DNA from: UBA1046 sp012511325
GTDB taxonomy: Bacteria > Bacillota > Clostridia > Saccharofermentanales > DTU023
DNA length: 64,000 nucleotides
Direction: 5' to 3'
NCBI GenBank assembly: GCA_050951925.1
Contig: JBMNJZ010000001.1
Span: 124,001 to 188,000, forward strand
Shown here: piece after piece, positions 26,229 to 36,110 of the stretch
How positions within the stretch are numbered: the stretch's first letter is position 1
Layout of the letters: each line of letters starts with the position of its first letter
Notes under the pieces: model-generated
The model's input: only the letters and a program-made list of their open reading frames with translations
What the model was told of the DNA's origin: nothing
Database searches by the model: none
Position numbers and translations under genes: made by a program

Positions 26229-27995
26229 ATGCAAAGAGAAGAGATTGAACTGAAACCTAAAAATTATCGCAAGACACTGGCCGGGATTCTGAAATATGTC
26301 CGCCCTGAGGCCCCGAGGCTGTTGTTGGCTGCCGTTTTGGTCTTTGCCGCCAATATTCTGGCCTTGATCGGTCCTCGCCTCAGCGGCGAAGCCATTGACG
26401 CCATGGGTATTTTGCCCGGGCAGGTGGACTACAAGACTACCGTAACCAAAGCGCTGTTCATGCTGGCTTGCTATGCCGGCTCGGCCGTGCTGAACTATCT
26501 GCTGGTACGTCTAATCGTGCGTCTGTCTCAGAAGATAATCAGGAATATGCGTCAGGACACTTTTAACAAAATTGTCGAACTGCCCTTATCCTACATCGAT
26601 ACGCATCAGGCCGGTGATCTGGTGTCAAGGATCTCCTACGATCTGGATGTAGTCAGTCAATCGCTTTCACATGATATGGTGCAAATTGCAGCGAGTATTC
26701 TGGCTGTAGCAGGCTCTCTGATAATGATGATCAGCCTTTCTCTCAGCCTGTCTTTGATCTTCCTGCTGATCGTGCCTGCAACGGTTATCTTTACTATTTA
26801 TCGCATCAAGAAGACCCGACCGCTGTTCCGGCTCAGATCCAAAAAACTAGGCGAGATGAACGGCTATGTCGAAGAAATCCTCTACGGTCAAAAGACTATC
26901 CAAGCTTATGATCAGGAGGACTATTTCGCAGACCGCTTCGGTGAAATCAATGCGGACAGTATCGAAGCCTATTATAAAGCGGATTATCAGGCAGCCATGA
27001 ACGGCCCCTCGGTGACTTTGATCAGCAATCTCTCCCTCGCCTTGGTCTCCATGTTCGGAGCTTTGCTCTTCCTGCAAGGCCGGGTCAGTCTGGGAAATCT
27101 TACCTCGTTTATTCTCTATTCGCGCAGATTTTCCGGCCCCATCAACGAGGCAGCTGCCATCTTGGCTGAGCTCCAGTCCGCGCTGTCGGCGGCAGAACGT
27201 GTTTTCACACTGCTTGAACAGCCCTCGGAGCCGCCGGACAAAGTTGATGCAACGGAACTGCAGAATGTCAAAGGCGAGGTGAAATTCCGCAATGTCAGCT
27301 TCTCTTATCTCCCGGATGCGCCGGTACTGAAGAATATAAACCTGTGCACAAAACCCGGCTCTCTGACAGCTATCGTGGGGCCGACAGGCTCAGGCAAGAC
27401 CACCCTGATCAATCTGTTGATGCGTTTTTACGATCCGGATGAGGGCTGTATTCTGATTGACGGCCAGCCGGTACAGGATGTAACACGACGGAGTCTGCGC
27501 CGATCGTTCGCCATGGTTTTGCAAGATACCTGGCTGTTTAAGGGCACGATCAGGGACAATATCGCTTATGGGCGGCCGGAAGCGACTTTAGAGCAGATAA
27601 GAGCCGCTGCCGAAGCGGCCCATATTGATAGTTTCATCACCGCTCAGCCGGAAGGTTACGACAGTATCATCAGTGACGGCGCGGAGAATCTCTCACAAGG
27701 GCAAAAGCAGCTTTTAACCATTGCCAGAGCCATGTTGCTGAACACACCGCTGCTGATTCTGGACGAAGCAACTTCCAATGTGGACAGCAGGACTGAAATT
27801 GCTATTCAGGATGCCATGAACAAACTGATCGTGGGGCGCACTTCCTTTGTGATCGCCCATCGGCTCTCAACAATCCGGAAGGCGGATAATATCATCTTAA
27901 TTGCTGACGGCCAAATTGAAGAGCAAGGCACGCATCAAGAACTGCTGGCCCGGGGCGGTGCTTATGCCAAGCTTTATCAGGCTCAATTCGCCTGA
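26229..27995 (+). CDS. ABC exporter, permease-ATPase half-transporter with canonical nucleotide site
   Basis: Partner of the preceding half-transporter. The membrane domain is followed by an ATPase with Walker A GPTGSGKTT (near 384), signature LSQGQKQL, Walker B LLILDEATSNVD with the catalytic Glu, and H-loop VIAHRLST. I start at the ATG at 26229 (MQREEIELK); a TTG at 26205 overlapping the upstream stop is possible but lacks a ribosome site. The 20-base spacing indicates co-transcription. Confidence 0.92.
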   Translation: MQREEIELKPKNYRKTLAGILKYVRPEAPRLLLAAVLVFAANILALIGPRLSGEAIDAMGILPGQVDYKTTVTKALFMLACYAGSAVLNYLLVRLIVRLSQKIIRNMRQDTFNKIVELPLSYIDTHQAGDLVSRISYDLDVVSQSLSHDMVQIAASILAVAGSLIMMISLSLSLSLIFLLIVPATVIFTIYRIKKTRPLFRLRSKKLGEMNGYVEEILYGQKTIQAYDQEDYFADRFGEINADSIEAYYKADYQAAMNGPSVTLISNLSLALVSMFGALLFLQGRVSLGNLTSFILYSRRFSGPINEAAAILAELQSALSAAERVFTLLEQPSEPPDKVDATELQNVKGEVKFRNVSFSYLPDAPVLKNINLCTKPGSLTAIVGPTGSGKTTLINLLMRFYDPDEGCILIDGQPVQDVTRRSLRRSFAMVLQDTWLFKGTIRDNIAYGRPEATLEQIRAAAEAAHIDSFITAQPEGYDSIISDGAENLSQGQKQLLTIARAMLLNTPLLILDEATSNVDSRTEIAIQDAMNKLIVGRTSFVIAHRLSTIRKADNIILIADGQIEEQGTHQELLARGGAYAKLYQAQFA

Positions 27996-28106
27996 TTTAG
28001 GCGTGAGGGAAATTTAAGAAGCGATACCGCCTGTCCTGATTGTCTTGATTGACGGGCTCAGTCTGCGTTTGAATCAGGTTTCGCGATTAGAGAAGAATTC
28101 GAATTA

Positions 28107-29306
28107 CTATCCGTCATATTGATCCGTCAAATAGGCCCTGAATTCATTTTCAAAATAGCGAGTAGGAAAATCTTCCAGACCTATCAGGCGATTATCATCT
28201 GTCTTATAACCGAAATAGGATACTTTGCTGACTACTTTGACACCTTTAATCTCAAGTTCATAATCATTCTTGATATCGCTTAAGCGTCTGGCCAACTCGG
28301 ACAAATCTATCATTTTAATCTCCGGCTGCGCGGCAACAAAGGCAGTAACCAGCAATGCCCTCTGACTGATGCCGCTATTGACGTGTCCTGCGGCCGTCAT
28401 GCGGATAAAAAGTTTAACACCTATCACTTTGCCGTCTTTGACTATCATCTCATGCCGCGGCACCGGATTCTCTTTATCTGTCAGCAGATCTCCGTCTGCT
28501 TCGTGCCAGTAGCCATCAGCATCAAGATAGAAGCCCGTTTTATTGCCGGAACGGACAAGCATTTCGTTGACATTTTCCGCATATTGCAGCGGCGTGATCT
28601 CGCCTCTATGCAACGGATACTGAGCTGCCTGATAGATCGTCGGCAAACCAAGGAAGAGCACCACTAACGCCAGCAGGCATACTGCCAAGCCTCTCCAGGC
28701 TTTAGTGCTCTTAATCTTGTAAGAATGCTTCTGCTCCCAAAGCAAAGCCTTGCCGGCTGCGCAGTTTCTTCTGGCCCAAGACAGATTGAGCAGATTGAAA
28801 ATCAGTACATTAAATCCCATGCCGTCAGCAAAAACCTGGAAGGTTCTGCGCCAGGAATCTTTCAGGCTGAGCTTTTCGCCCTCGTCCGTCCGCAGCACCA
28901 GACCCATCACCGCCTTGCCCGGCGTGGTACCGACCAGTGAAAGCAACAATGGCTCTGCAATCAGCATAATTGCCATTACACCCATCGTGTCCAAATACAT
29001 CAGGAGCAAACCACGCATAATCTTGCCGCGCAGCAGAATCAAAATCAGATAATTCCAGATCACATAATAAATTGACCAGTCCAAAAGTCTGGCCACGAAC
29101 CTGCGACCGGGATAGGGTACCGGCGATTCGGTTCTTTGCCAGACTGTGTTGCCGAAAATCAAGCGCTGTAACCAGGTCAGCTCTTTTCCGGACGGTAGTT
29201 GCTTCCGGGCAGATGATGTCTCAGCCAGCTCGGTCTGTTTTGTCTGTTCGATATCCTGTCCGGCTTCCGGTGTCAGTTCAGTACCATATTCTGTATGTTC
29301 CGGCAT
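28107..29306 (-). CDS. RDD family membrane protein
   Basis: A 399-residue protein with an N-terminal charged tail (about 1-60) and an RDD domain (YPGRRFVARLLDWSIYYVIW near 82, then GTTPGKAVMGLVLRTDEG near 145) containing about four membrane helices. One further helix lies near 213-232 (VCLLALVVLFLGLPTIY). A hydrophilic C-terminal half (about 235-399) is probably extracellular. RDD proteins are poorly understood; some behave as sodium/proton antiporters. The C-terminal domain is not one I recognise. Confidence 0.8.
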   Translation of the reverse strand: MPEHTEYGTELTPEAGQDIEQTKQTELAETSSARKQLPSGKELTWLQRLIFGNTVWQRTESPVPYPGRRFVARLLDWSIYYVIWNYLILILLRGKIMRGLLLMYLDTMGVMAIMLIAEPLLLSLVGTTPGKAVMGLVLRTDEGEKLSLKDSWRRTFQVFADGMGFNVLIFNLLNLSWARRNCAAGKALLWEQKHSYKIKSTKAWRGLAVCLLALVVLFLGLPTIYQAAQYPLHRGEITPLQYAENVNEMLVRSGNKTGFYLDADGYWHEADGDLLTDKENPVPRHEMIVKDGKVIGVKLFIRMTAAGHVNSGISQRALLVTAFVAAQPEIKMIDLSELARRLSDIKNDYELEIKGVKVVSKVSYFGYKTDDNRLIGLEDFPTRYFENEFRAYLTDQYDG

Positions 29307-29361
29307 GGTTTTCTCCCTTATCCAACTTTGATGTGAAATAATTAATCAAAGCTTAACACAA

Positions 29362-29386
29362 AGCCGGCCTCTTGGCATTACCGGCT
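29362..29386 (-). terminator. Hairpin between trkH and the RDD gene
   Basis: AGCCGG (29362-29367) pairs with CCGGCT (29381-29386); the minus strand continues TTGTGTT after the stem. It is a plausible but weak terminator for the ltaE-trkA-trkH transcript. Confidence 0.4.
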
Positions 29387-29518
29387 AATTTCCCGCTTCT
29401 CGGAAATAGGCAGAAAAGGCAGTATCACTCAGAATTCGAGTAATCACGCAAAGTTTACGCAAGCAGATCACCGCTCCGCAAGTGAGGATAAACCGTTAGA
29501 CGAATACAGACCCATTCC

Positions 29519-30967
29519 TCAGGTGCGCCGCCAAGTCTTGGGTGACAATAATACCAGAATCGGTATTATCTCCAGACGCCCCATGATCATACCGACAGAA
29601 AGAGCGAACTTGGACAGATCAGGTAAAACAGCATAACTTCCCGCCGGGCCTACCACGTCCAGGCCGGGGCCGATATTATTGAAAGTCGCCGCCACCGAGG
29701 AGAAAGCAGAAATAAAATTTGGCGCATTGAGCGAGGTAATCAGTAACAGGGCAACAAAGGACAGGAGATAAATGGTGAGATAATTGCTGAACTGAGTTCT
29801 GACCTGGCTGCTGAGCGGCTTATGCTCAAAAGTCAGTGAAATGCGGCGATTGGGATTGAGACTCGTCCTCAGTTCCGCCAGAGCGGATTTGACGTAGACA
29901 GTGACCCTGCTTACTTTCAGACCGCCGGCGGTCGAGCCTGCCATGCCTCCTATGAACATCAGGCAGAGCAGAACCACATGGGATAGCAGCGGCCAGCCAT
30001 CAAAGTCAACGACCGTATAGCCCGTGGTCGTGATGATGGAAGCGACTGTAAAAAACACATCTCGCAATTGGAGAAGGAAATTATCATAGAGTTGCCCGGT
30101 ATTAAATAAAATCATGACCACGGCAACCACAATGCAACCCAAGTACCAGCGCAGCTCTTCGCTCTGAAAAAATTCTTTAAAGCGTTTACCCAGCAAGGCA
30201 TAGTAGAGACTGAAATTGACACCGAAGGCAATCATGCCGAAGGCCAGCACATAGTAGAGATAATAGCTGTTGTAGAAAGCGATAGAATTAGACTTGATGC
30301 TGAAGCCGCCGGTACCCGCAGCCCCGAAAGCATGAAGCATAGAATCAAAAACAGGCATGCCGCCTGCTATAAGCAAAATAATCAGAACCAGCGTCATGCC
30401 CAGATAAATTGCATATAAAACGCGGGCCGTATTTCTGACTTTGGCCTGGATCTTACCGAAGATCGGGCCTGGAACTTCCGCTTTCATAATGAAAACATTG
30501 TCCGACTCAATCTTCGGCATAACAGCCAACGCAAAAACCAGGACGCCCATGCCGCCGATCAGATGTGTAAAGGAGCGCCAGAACAGCTGCGAATGCGGCA
30601 ACAATTCCGGTTGAGACAAGACACTGGCGCCGGTAGTTGTAAAACCGCTGGAAGCCTCAAAGAACGCATCCAGGAAAGAAGGAATACAGCCGCTGATTAC
30701 GAACGGAAGTGCACCTACGGCTGAAATCAAAAACCAGGAGAGCCCTACCACCACAAAACCTTCTCTCATAAAGAAATCAGGCTTGTCGGGTTTGCGATAA
30801 GACAGTAGCCAGCCGCCGCTCAGACATAAAAACAACGGCAGCAAAAACGGATACATTCCCTTCCAGCCTTCGCCATAAATCAAGGCAATCAATATCGCAG
30901 GCAACATGAGCAAGCCATTGATGAAAATAATCCTGCCCAAGGCATAGCGCGTCATCTGATAGTTCAC
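29519..30967 (-). CDS. trkH: TrkH family potassium uptake channel subunit
   Basis: Membrane pore subunit of the Trk/Ktr potassium system. The 482 residues have about ten to twelve helices and the repeated pore-loop motifs (FFEASSGFTTTGASV near 104, HAFGAAGTGGFSIKSNS near 213, TVASIITTTGYTVVDFDG near 310 and SSVAATFNNIGPGLD near 425) that line the filter. It lies three bases after trkA, so the two are co-expressed as channel and gating ring. Confidence 0.94.
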   Translation of the reverse strand: MNYQMTRYALGRIIFINGLLMLPAILIALIYGEGWKGMYPFLLPLFLCLSGGWLLSYRKPDKPDFFMREGFVVVGLSWFLISAVGALPFVISGCIPSFLDAFFEASSGFTTTGASVLSQPELLPHSQLFWRSFTHLIGGMGVLVFALAVMPKIESDNVFIMKAEVPGPIFGKIQAKVRNTARVLYAIYLGMTLVLIILLIAGGMPVFDSMLHAFGAAGTGGFSIKSNSIAFYNSYYLYYVLAFGMIAFGVNFSLYYALLGKRFKEFFQSEELRWYLGCIVVAVVMILFNTGQLYDNFLLQLRDVFFTVASIITTTGYTVVDFDGWPLLSHVVLLCLMFIGGMAGSTAGGLKVSRVTVYVKSALAELRTSLNPNRRISLTFEHKPLSSQVRTQFSNYLTIYLLSFVALLLITSLNAPNFISAFSSVAATFNNIGPGLDVVGPAGSYAVLPDLSKFALSVGMIMGRLEIIPILVLLSPKTWRRT

Positions 30968-30970
30968 AGT

Positions 30971-32329
30971 TTAGCTCTCCCGGAGGATATCTTTGATATC
31001 CTGAAAATTAGGCTCAGTAGTAACAACAACGGCACTGTCACCAGGCTGGAGACAATCATTGCCGCCGGGGAAAATAATCTCATTTTGCCTCATAAGACAA
31101 AGAAGCAATAATCCCCGTTTTATCCGCATTTCACGTAAAGGCTTCCCGCAGACCGGGCTACCCTCCGTCACATGAAACTGGAGGATCTCAACCTTGCTGT
31201 TAGAAATCCGATAAAAGCCCTCAATCCCCGGCCCGGACGAATTCTGCAATGAGCGCACCAGGCGGATGAGCTGATCCGCGATCAGATTGTTAGGTGTAAT
31301 GATCGCTTGCAGACCGGCATTCCCCAACACTTTGAGCAAATTAGTACGATTTACCTTGGTAACGGTATTCTTAACGCCTTGATGTGTAGCATATAGAGAA
31401 ATCAGCAGATTTTCTTCATCAATCCCGGTTAAGGCAATAACATAGTCATAATTAGCTAACCGCTCTTCCCGCAGGATATCCTGATCCGTGCCGTCCGCAC
31501 AGACAATTTCTACTTCCGGATATCTGGTTGCCAGCTTGTCCGCTACCTTCTCATCATATTCGATCACTTTCAGTCTGGTCTTCTGTGTCTTGAGCATAGA
31601 AAGCAAATAGCGGGTAATTCTGCCCCCACCCACGATCAAAGCTGATTTCGGTTTTTCTATAGCGCCTCGTATCGTCCGCAGAAACAGGAGGATCTCTTCC
31701 GGCTCACCGCTGATGAAGAGATGGTCGTCCGCCTCGACAACATAATTGCCGTCGGGTATAAAGATATTGTCTCCGCTTTCTACGACGCCTACCAGCACAT
31801 TGCCGTATCCTCTGCCAATTTCTTTCAGACTTTTTCCCACCAGCACCGAACCGGCTTCCACTTCCGCTTCGACAATAAAGATTTTGCCGCCGCCAAAGTG
31901 CTCCACGCTCAGCGCAGAGGGGAAAATCATAATATTCTTGATTTCCCGGGCAGCTTCCAGATCAGGATTGATCAACATATCAATACCCAGGGATTCTCGC
32001 ATGAAATCTATCTGCCGGAAGTACTCCGGACTTCTGACACGGGCGATCACATATTTGGCGCCAATCGTCTTGGCAGTTATGGCCGCCATGATATTCGTCT
32101 CATCATCAGGAGTAACAGCGATGAAAACATCCGCTTCATTAACACCCGCTTCCATCTGAATATTCAGAAAAGAACCCCCGCCGACAACACCGGTGACATC
32201 TACAGCCATGATCAGATCCCTGAGCCTTTGCTCATCCTGATCGATGGTGATTACATCCTGTTGCTCACGACTGAGATCACGGCTGAGAACCTCGCCGACC
32301 TTGCCCAGCCCACAGATTACTATCTTCAT
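30971..32329 (-). CDS. trkA: Trk system potassium transporter gating subunit TrkA
   Basis: Cytosolic nucleotide-sensing ring protein that gates TrkH. Its 452 residues contain two tandem RCK units. Each has a Rossmann fold (VICGLGKVGEVLSRDL at residue 3; SALIVGGGRITRYLL near 230) followed by a TrkA_C domain (about 135-220 and 370-450). It is upstream of trkH in the same operon. Confidence 0.95.
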   Translation of the reverse strand: MKIVICGLGKVGEVLSRDLSREQQDVITIDQDEQRLRDLIMAVDVTGVVGGGSFLNIQMEAGVNEADVFIAVTPDDETNIMAAITAKTIGAKYVIARVRSPEYFRQIDFMRESLGIDMLINPDLEAAREIKNIMIFPSALSVEHFGGGKIFIVEAEVEAGSVLVGKSLKEIGRGYGNVLVGVVESGDNIFIPDGNYVVEADDHLFISGEPEEILLFLRTIRGAIEKPKSALIVGGGRITRYLLSMLKTQKTRLKVIEYDEKVADKLATRYPEVEIVCADGTDQDILREERLANYDYVIALTGIDEENLLISLYATHQGVKNTVTKVNRTNLLKVLGNAGLQAIITPNNLIADQLIRLVRSLQNSSGPGIEGFYRISNSKVEILQFHVTEGSPVCGKPLREMRIKRGLLLLCLMRQNEIIFPGGNDCLQPGDSAVVVTTEPNFQDIKDILRES

Positions 32330-32374
32330 TTGTATCCTACCCAGCTAGTTATAAATTGCGTTTTTTGATCAGTT

Positions 32375-33409
32375 TTAGCCCAAGATCCCGGCCAATTTAT
32401 GCACCGCCAGATCAAGGTCAGATCTTTCAATGTCTTTATGAGTGACCCAACGCCATTCGCCATCTTCCCGTTCATTAGTCAAAATGCCATGCGCAGCCAG
32501 AAGTTCCGGCAACTGCAGCAAAAGCTCCTCTTCTTTGTCAATGGTGAAGAAAACCATATTGATATCCAGCCTGTCCTCTTTGATCTTTACTGCCTCCAGC
32601 CTGCCCAGCTGCTCCGCCAGATATTTGGCATTAGCATGATCTTCATGCAGCCTACCCGGCATATCCTGCAGAGCCAGCAGACCGGGCGCAGCCAGAAAAC
32701 CGGTCTGCCTCATGCCGCCGCCCAATAATTTGCGCCATTTGCGGGCACTGGCGACCAAGTGGGCCGGACCGGCAAAAATGCTGCCCACCGGTGCGCATAG
32801 TCCCTTGGACAAGCAGACATTTACCGTATCCGCATATTGGCTGATAGCCTTGACATTGACACCAAGATGCACAGCGGCATTGAAAATCCTGGCACCGTCC
32901 AAATGAATCGGCAGATTGTGCTTGGCGGCCAGTTCCGCGACCTCTTGCATCACCGGCAGAGGAACTACCCGGCCATTGGACAGAGCGTTTTCCATACAGA
33001 TCAATCCGGTATCGGGCTGATGAATATCATCAGGGCGGATGGCAGTCGCAATCTTAGCCGGCTCGGGGATATCTCCCGCGAAATTGATCGTCTTCATGCT
33101 CACTCCGGCCAGAACCGCCGCGCCTCCCACCTCATGCATGAAGATATGGGCCGCCGAACCGAGCACTATCTCCTGACCGCGCTGGGTATGCACCAGTACT
33201 CCTAACTGATTCCCCATCGTGCCGCTGGGAACAAAGAGTGCCGCCTCCTTGCCCAGAATCTCGGCGGCATAGCGTTCCAGCTCATTGGTCGTCGCATCGT
33301 CATGATAGACATCATCGCCAACTTCAGCCCTCAGCATGGCTTCCCTCATCTCCAGGGTCGGATGAGTCACCGTGTCACTTCTCAAGTCAATCAATCCCAG
33401 TTCGTTCAT
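32375..33409 (-). CDS. ltaE: Low-specificity L-threonine aldolase
   Basis: PLP enzyme that splits threonine to glycine and acetaldehyde. Its 344 residues carry the family N-terminus DLRSDTVTHPTLEMREAM, the dyad DDVYHDDATTNELE, FVPSGTMGNQLG near 60, and the PLP-lysine site VNVCLSKGLCAPVGS near 200. It precedes trkA on the same strand with a 45-base gap. It fits amino-acid fermentation or glycine supply. Confidence 0.93.
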   Translation of the reverse strand: MNELGLIDLRSDTVTHPTLEMREAMLRAEVGDDVYHDDATTNELERYAAEILGKEAALFVPSGTMGNQLGVLVHTQRGQEIVLGSAAHIFMHEVGGAAVLAGVSMKTINFAGDIPEPAKIATAIRPDDIHQPDTGLICMENALSNGRVVPLPVMQEVAELAAKHNLPIHLDGARIFNAAVHLGVNVKAISQYADTVNVCLSKGLCAPVGSIFAGPAHLVASARKWRKLLGGGMRQTGFLAAPGLLALQDMPGRLHEDHANAKYLAEQLGRLEAVKIKEDRLDINMVFFTIDKEEELLLQLPELLAAHGILTNEREDGEWRWVTHKDIERSDLDLAVHKLAGILG

Positions 33410-33662
33410 TAGCTTTCACCTCGTCTGTGATCTGTAAATATTGGTATCAAGAATATACGTGATATAGATTACTCTTTTTGCGCTGATAACTCCAGCCAAT
33501 ACATCCGGCAACAATTTATTTATCGGACAACGCAAAGCCACTGCCGTCAGAAAATTCTGCCCATCAGATATCCAAATTCACAGAAGTCTGCCGCCAGTAT
33601 TTGCCAAACACCGGACATTCGGCGAAGGCGCTGTAAAATGCGTCCCGGCAAGCTGAACTTAA

Positions 33663-34481
33663 TCATCCGATCAGAAGTAGAGATAGAGCCATTACAGCCA
33701 TGCCAGCGACCACTCCGCCGATAGCATGATGGTGCTCACCGTATTTCTCCGCTGTGGGCAGCAGCTCATCGATGGAAATATAGACCATAATTCCGGCAAC
33801 CATGGCAAAGACAATGCCGAACATCATATCACTGAGAAAAGGTCTAAGGAAAAAGAAGCCGACCAAAGCGCCTATGGGTTCAGCAAGACCGGACAAAAAG
33901 GCCATCAGCGAGGCACGTTTTATATTGCCCGTGGCATAGTAAATCGGCACAGCTATCGAAACCCCTTCAGGAATATTATGCAGAGCAATGGCAATCGCAA
34001 TACCGATACCCAATTGCGGATTAACCAGCGCAGCCATAAAAGTGGCAATGCCTTCAGGGAAGTTATGGATCGCAACGGCAAGAGCCGAAAATCTACCGGC
34101 ACTATAAAGTTCGCGGCAACGCTGATCTCTTTCCTCTTCCGTCTCACTCTCACAGTCCAACGGTGTCGGATATTCGTGCGGATTCATTTTTTCGGGTATC
34201 AGGAAGTCAATGGCCATAATAAAAAGCACACCGGCAAAGAAAAATACAGTCGCCAAAAGTTCAGATCGATCCGAGCCGGAAGCGCTGAAGAACTCCAGAC
34301 TCTCGGGCAAAATCTCGACAAAAGAGACATAGATCATCACGCCGGCTGAAAAGCCCAGGGAAATTGAAAGGAAATTCCCACTCTTGCGGAAAGAAAATGC
34401 GATCACACTACCCAGACCTGTGGCCAATCCTGCCATCAGAGTCAGGCCAAAAGCGAGCCAGATATTTTCTGACGGAACCAT
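33663..34481 (-). CDS. zupT: ZIP family zinc/divalent metal transporter ZupT
   Basis: Membrane importer of zinc and other divalent metals, with eight predicted helices in 272 residues. The metal-binding motifs HNFPEGIATF (helix 4, about 138-147) and HNIPEGVSIA (helix 5, about 167-176) are both intact. An acidic loop (about 95-120) replaces the usual His-rich loop. The final base of nadE and the first of zupT coincide, indicating translational coupling. Confidence 0.93.
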   Translation of the reverse strand: MVPSENIWLAFGLTLMAGLATGLGSVIAFSFRKSGNFLSISLGFSAGVMIYVSFVEILPESLEFFSASGSDRSELLATVFFFAGVLFIMAIDFLIPEKMNPHEYPTPLDCESETEEERDQRCRELYSAGRFSALAVAIHNFPEGIATFMAALVNPQLGIGIAIAIALHNIPEGVSIAVPIYYATGNIKRASLMAFLSGLAEPIGALVGFFFLRPFLSDMMFGIVFAMVAGIMVYISIDELLPTAEKYGEHHHAIGGVVAGMAVMALSLLLIG

Positions 34482-35308
34482 TACTGATTGTCTCCTTGTC
34501 GATAAATGTTTGCCAGATCATTTGCCCTGATCGCAAAAGGCGGACGGAACATCGGCAGAGGCAAAAATTTGAATCTGCTCAGTCGATGCAGTCGATCAAT
34601 TTTAATCTTGATCTCCTGATTCGCCGGCTCGCCGCTGCGAATATAGTTATTCAGCTCCGCATAACTAAAACCAAAAACTTCTTCATCACTGCGGCCGGTC
34701 AGCCCGTCCGCCGGTGGCAGCAGTAAGTACCGGGCAGGGACGCCCAGCTCACGGCCGACAACAATCACTTCATCCGATGTCAACATGCCAAGCGGGGCGA
34801 AAGCTCCGGCTGAATCTCCGTACAAAGTAACATATCCGATCCAATCCTCGGACAAATTTGAAGTATTGATCACCCTCGAGCCGGGAATAGACTGCGATAC
34901 CGCATACAGCATAGCCATGCGGACACGTGGCGGCAGATTCAAACGGGTCTGCTCGGAAACCTGATCAATCATGCCGCTATCCAAAACAGCCGACAGGCAG
35001 GATTTAAAAGCAGTGGTAATAGCAGTAATATCTATTACTTGGCAGCGGATCCGCAGATGCCGACAGATCTCCTTCGCGGTCTCGAGATCATTCTGATCAC
35101 CATCGGGCAGGATAAGGCCAAAAACACGGTCTTCACCAATAGCCGCGGCCATCAGCGCCGCCACCACCGTTGAGTCCTTGCCGCCGGAAATACCGATAAC
35201 AGCCTTGCTGCCTCCGGAGCTTGCCAGTTGTTGCCGACACCAATCAATCAGTTCCGGAACCATCTCTTTGATCTCAGAATTGTCGCTGTCTTCACGATAA
35301 TAATACAT
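34481..35308 (-). CDS. nadE: Ammonia-dependent NAD+ synthetase
   Basis: Last step of NAD synthesis, amidating NaAD with ammonia and ATP. The PP-loop GISGGKDSTVV (about 39-49) is intact. NTSNLSEDWIGYVTLYGD (about 148-165) and a GMLTSDEV segment are typical of the family. No glutaminase domain is present, so free ammonia is the donor. It sits between hisE and zupT on one strand with little spacing. Confidence 0.93.
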   Translation of the reverse strand: MYYYREDSDNSEIKEMVPELIDWCRQQLASSGGSKAVIGISGGKDSTVVAALMAAAIGEDRVFGLILPDGDQNDLETAKEICRHLRIRCQVIDITAITTAFKSCLSAVLDSGMIDQVSEQTRLNLPPRVRMAMLYAVSQSIPGSRVINTSNLSEDWIGYVTLYGDSAGAFAPLGMLTSDEVIVVGRELGVPARYLLLPPADGLTGRSDEEVFGFSYAELNNYIRSGEPANQEIKIKIDRLHRLSRFKFLPLPMFRPPFAIRANDLANIYRQGDNQ

Positions 35309-35323
35309 ACTGTTCTTCCCGCC

Positions 35324-35665
35324 TTACCTGCCACGCCGGTCTACCAGCTCCTCAAAAATCTCCTTCAGATCGACATCGAAATGAGCCGAAGCTAAAGTCA
35401 CATGATAAAGCAGATCGGCAATCTCATGCACTAATGCATCTTCGTCATTATTTTTGAAAGCAATAATCATCTCTGTACATTCTTCGCCCACTTTCTTCAA
35501 AATATGATCTGAGCCTTTTTGCAGCATATAATTGGTATAAGAACCCTCTACCGGATATTTCGCTCTATGTTTAACCAGGGCGAAGATCGAATCCAAGATG
35601 CCGAAATTATAATCCTGATAGATTTCTCGCAGATCCTGACTCGACAAATCTTCTTCATTAACCAT
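35324..35665 (-). CDS. hisE: Phosphoribosyl-ATP pyrophosphatase
   Basis: MazG-fold pyrophosphohydrolase of histidine synthesis. The 113 residues include the metal-binding helices KKVGEECTEMIIAFKN (EExxE type, about 56-71) and HEIADLLYHV (ExxD, about 80-89). No other his genes are present in the window, so it is detached from a his operon here. A nucleotide-cleaning role beside nadE is possible but not shown. The first 30 residues are an extra N-terminal stretch. Confidence 0.85.
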   Translation of the reverse strand: MVNEEDLSSQDLREIYQDYNFGILDSIFALVKHRAKYPVEGSYTNYMLQKGSDHILKKVGEECTEMIIAFKNNDEDALVHEIADLLYHVTLASAHFDVDLKEIFEELVDRRGR

Positions 35666-35838
35666 AGTTTATTCCCCCTTAGCCGGATTAGAGTAATTAT
35701 AGTCAACCATGATCAATCTGAGCAAGTAAGAAGAACCATCTTCCGCGTTATTGGCCTCGGCGGTGTGTGTTAACTTTACAGTTGAAGGCTCCTGGTATAA
35801 AATGCTGTTGGAGTGTTTAGATTAAAAGGAGGTTTATC

Positions 35839-36009
35839 ATGGCTCATAAGATTAGTGATACTTGTATCTCTTGTGGCATCTGCGAAGCGGAGTGTGAGTA
35901 CGACGCAATCTCACCCGGTGACGAGTACTATGAGATTGATCCCGAACTTTGCACTGATTGCGGGAGCTGCGTAGCGGCTTGCCCGACAGAATCTATCCAT
36001 CCGGAATAA
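35839..36009 (+). CDS. Short 2[4Fe-4S] ferredoxin
   Basis: A 56-residue protein, MAHKISDTCISCGICEAECE at the start. Cysteines 9, 12, 15, 19 and 38, 41, 44, 48 give two CxxCxxCxxxC clusters of the clostridial ferredoxin type. The first cluster is followed by Glu rather than the usual Pro; the second ends CVAACPTESI. AGGAGG lies five bases before the ATG and a terminator follows, so it is a monocistronic gene. It is a low-potential electron carrier for fermentative metabolism. Confidence 0.94.
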   Translation: MAHKISDTCISCGICEAECEYDAISPGDEYYEIDPELCTDCGSCVAACPTESIHPE

Positions 36010-36032
36010 AACTAGTGTTACTGGATAGTTTT

Positions 36033-36064
36033 GAACTGACCTTTTTTGAGGCCAGTTCTTTTTT
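36033..36064 (+). terminator. Terminator of the ferredoxin gene
   Basis: GAACTGACC (36033-36041) and GGCCAGTTC (36050-36058) pair with one mismatch, followed by six T. Confidence 0.88.
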
Positions 36065-36110
36065 GCTCAAATTTGCGTAGAACTTATGAACAACCGCTCT
36101 TAATATTTAT

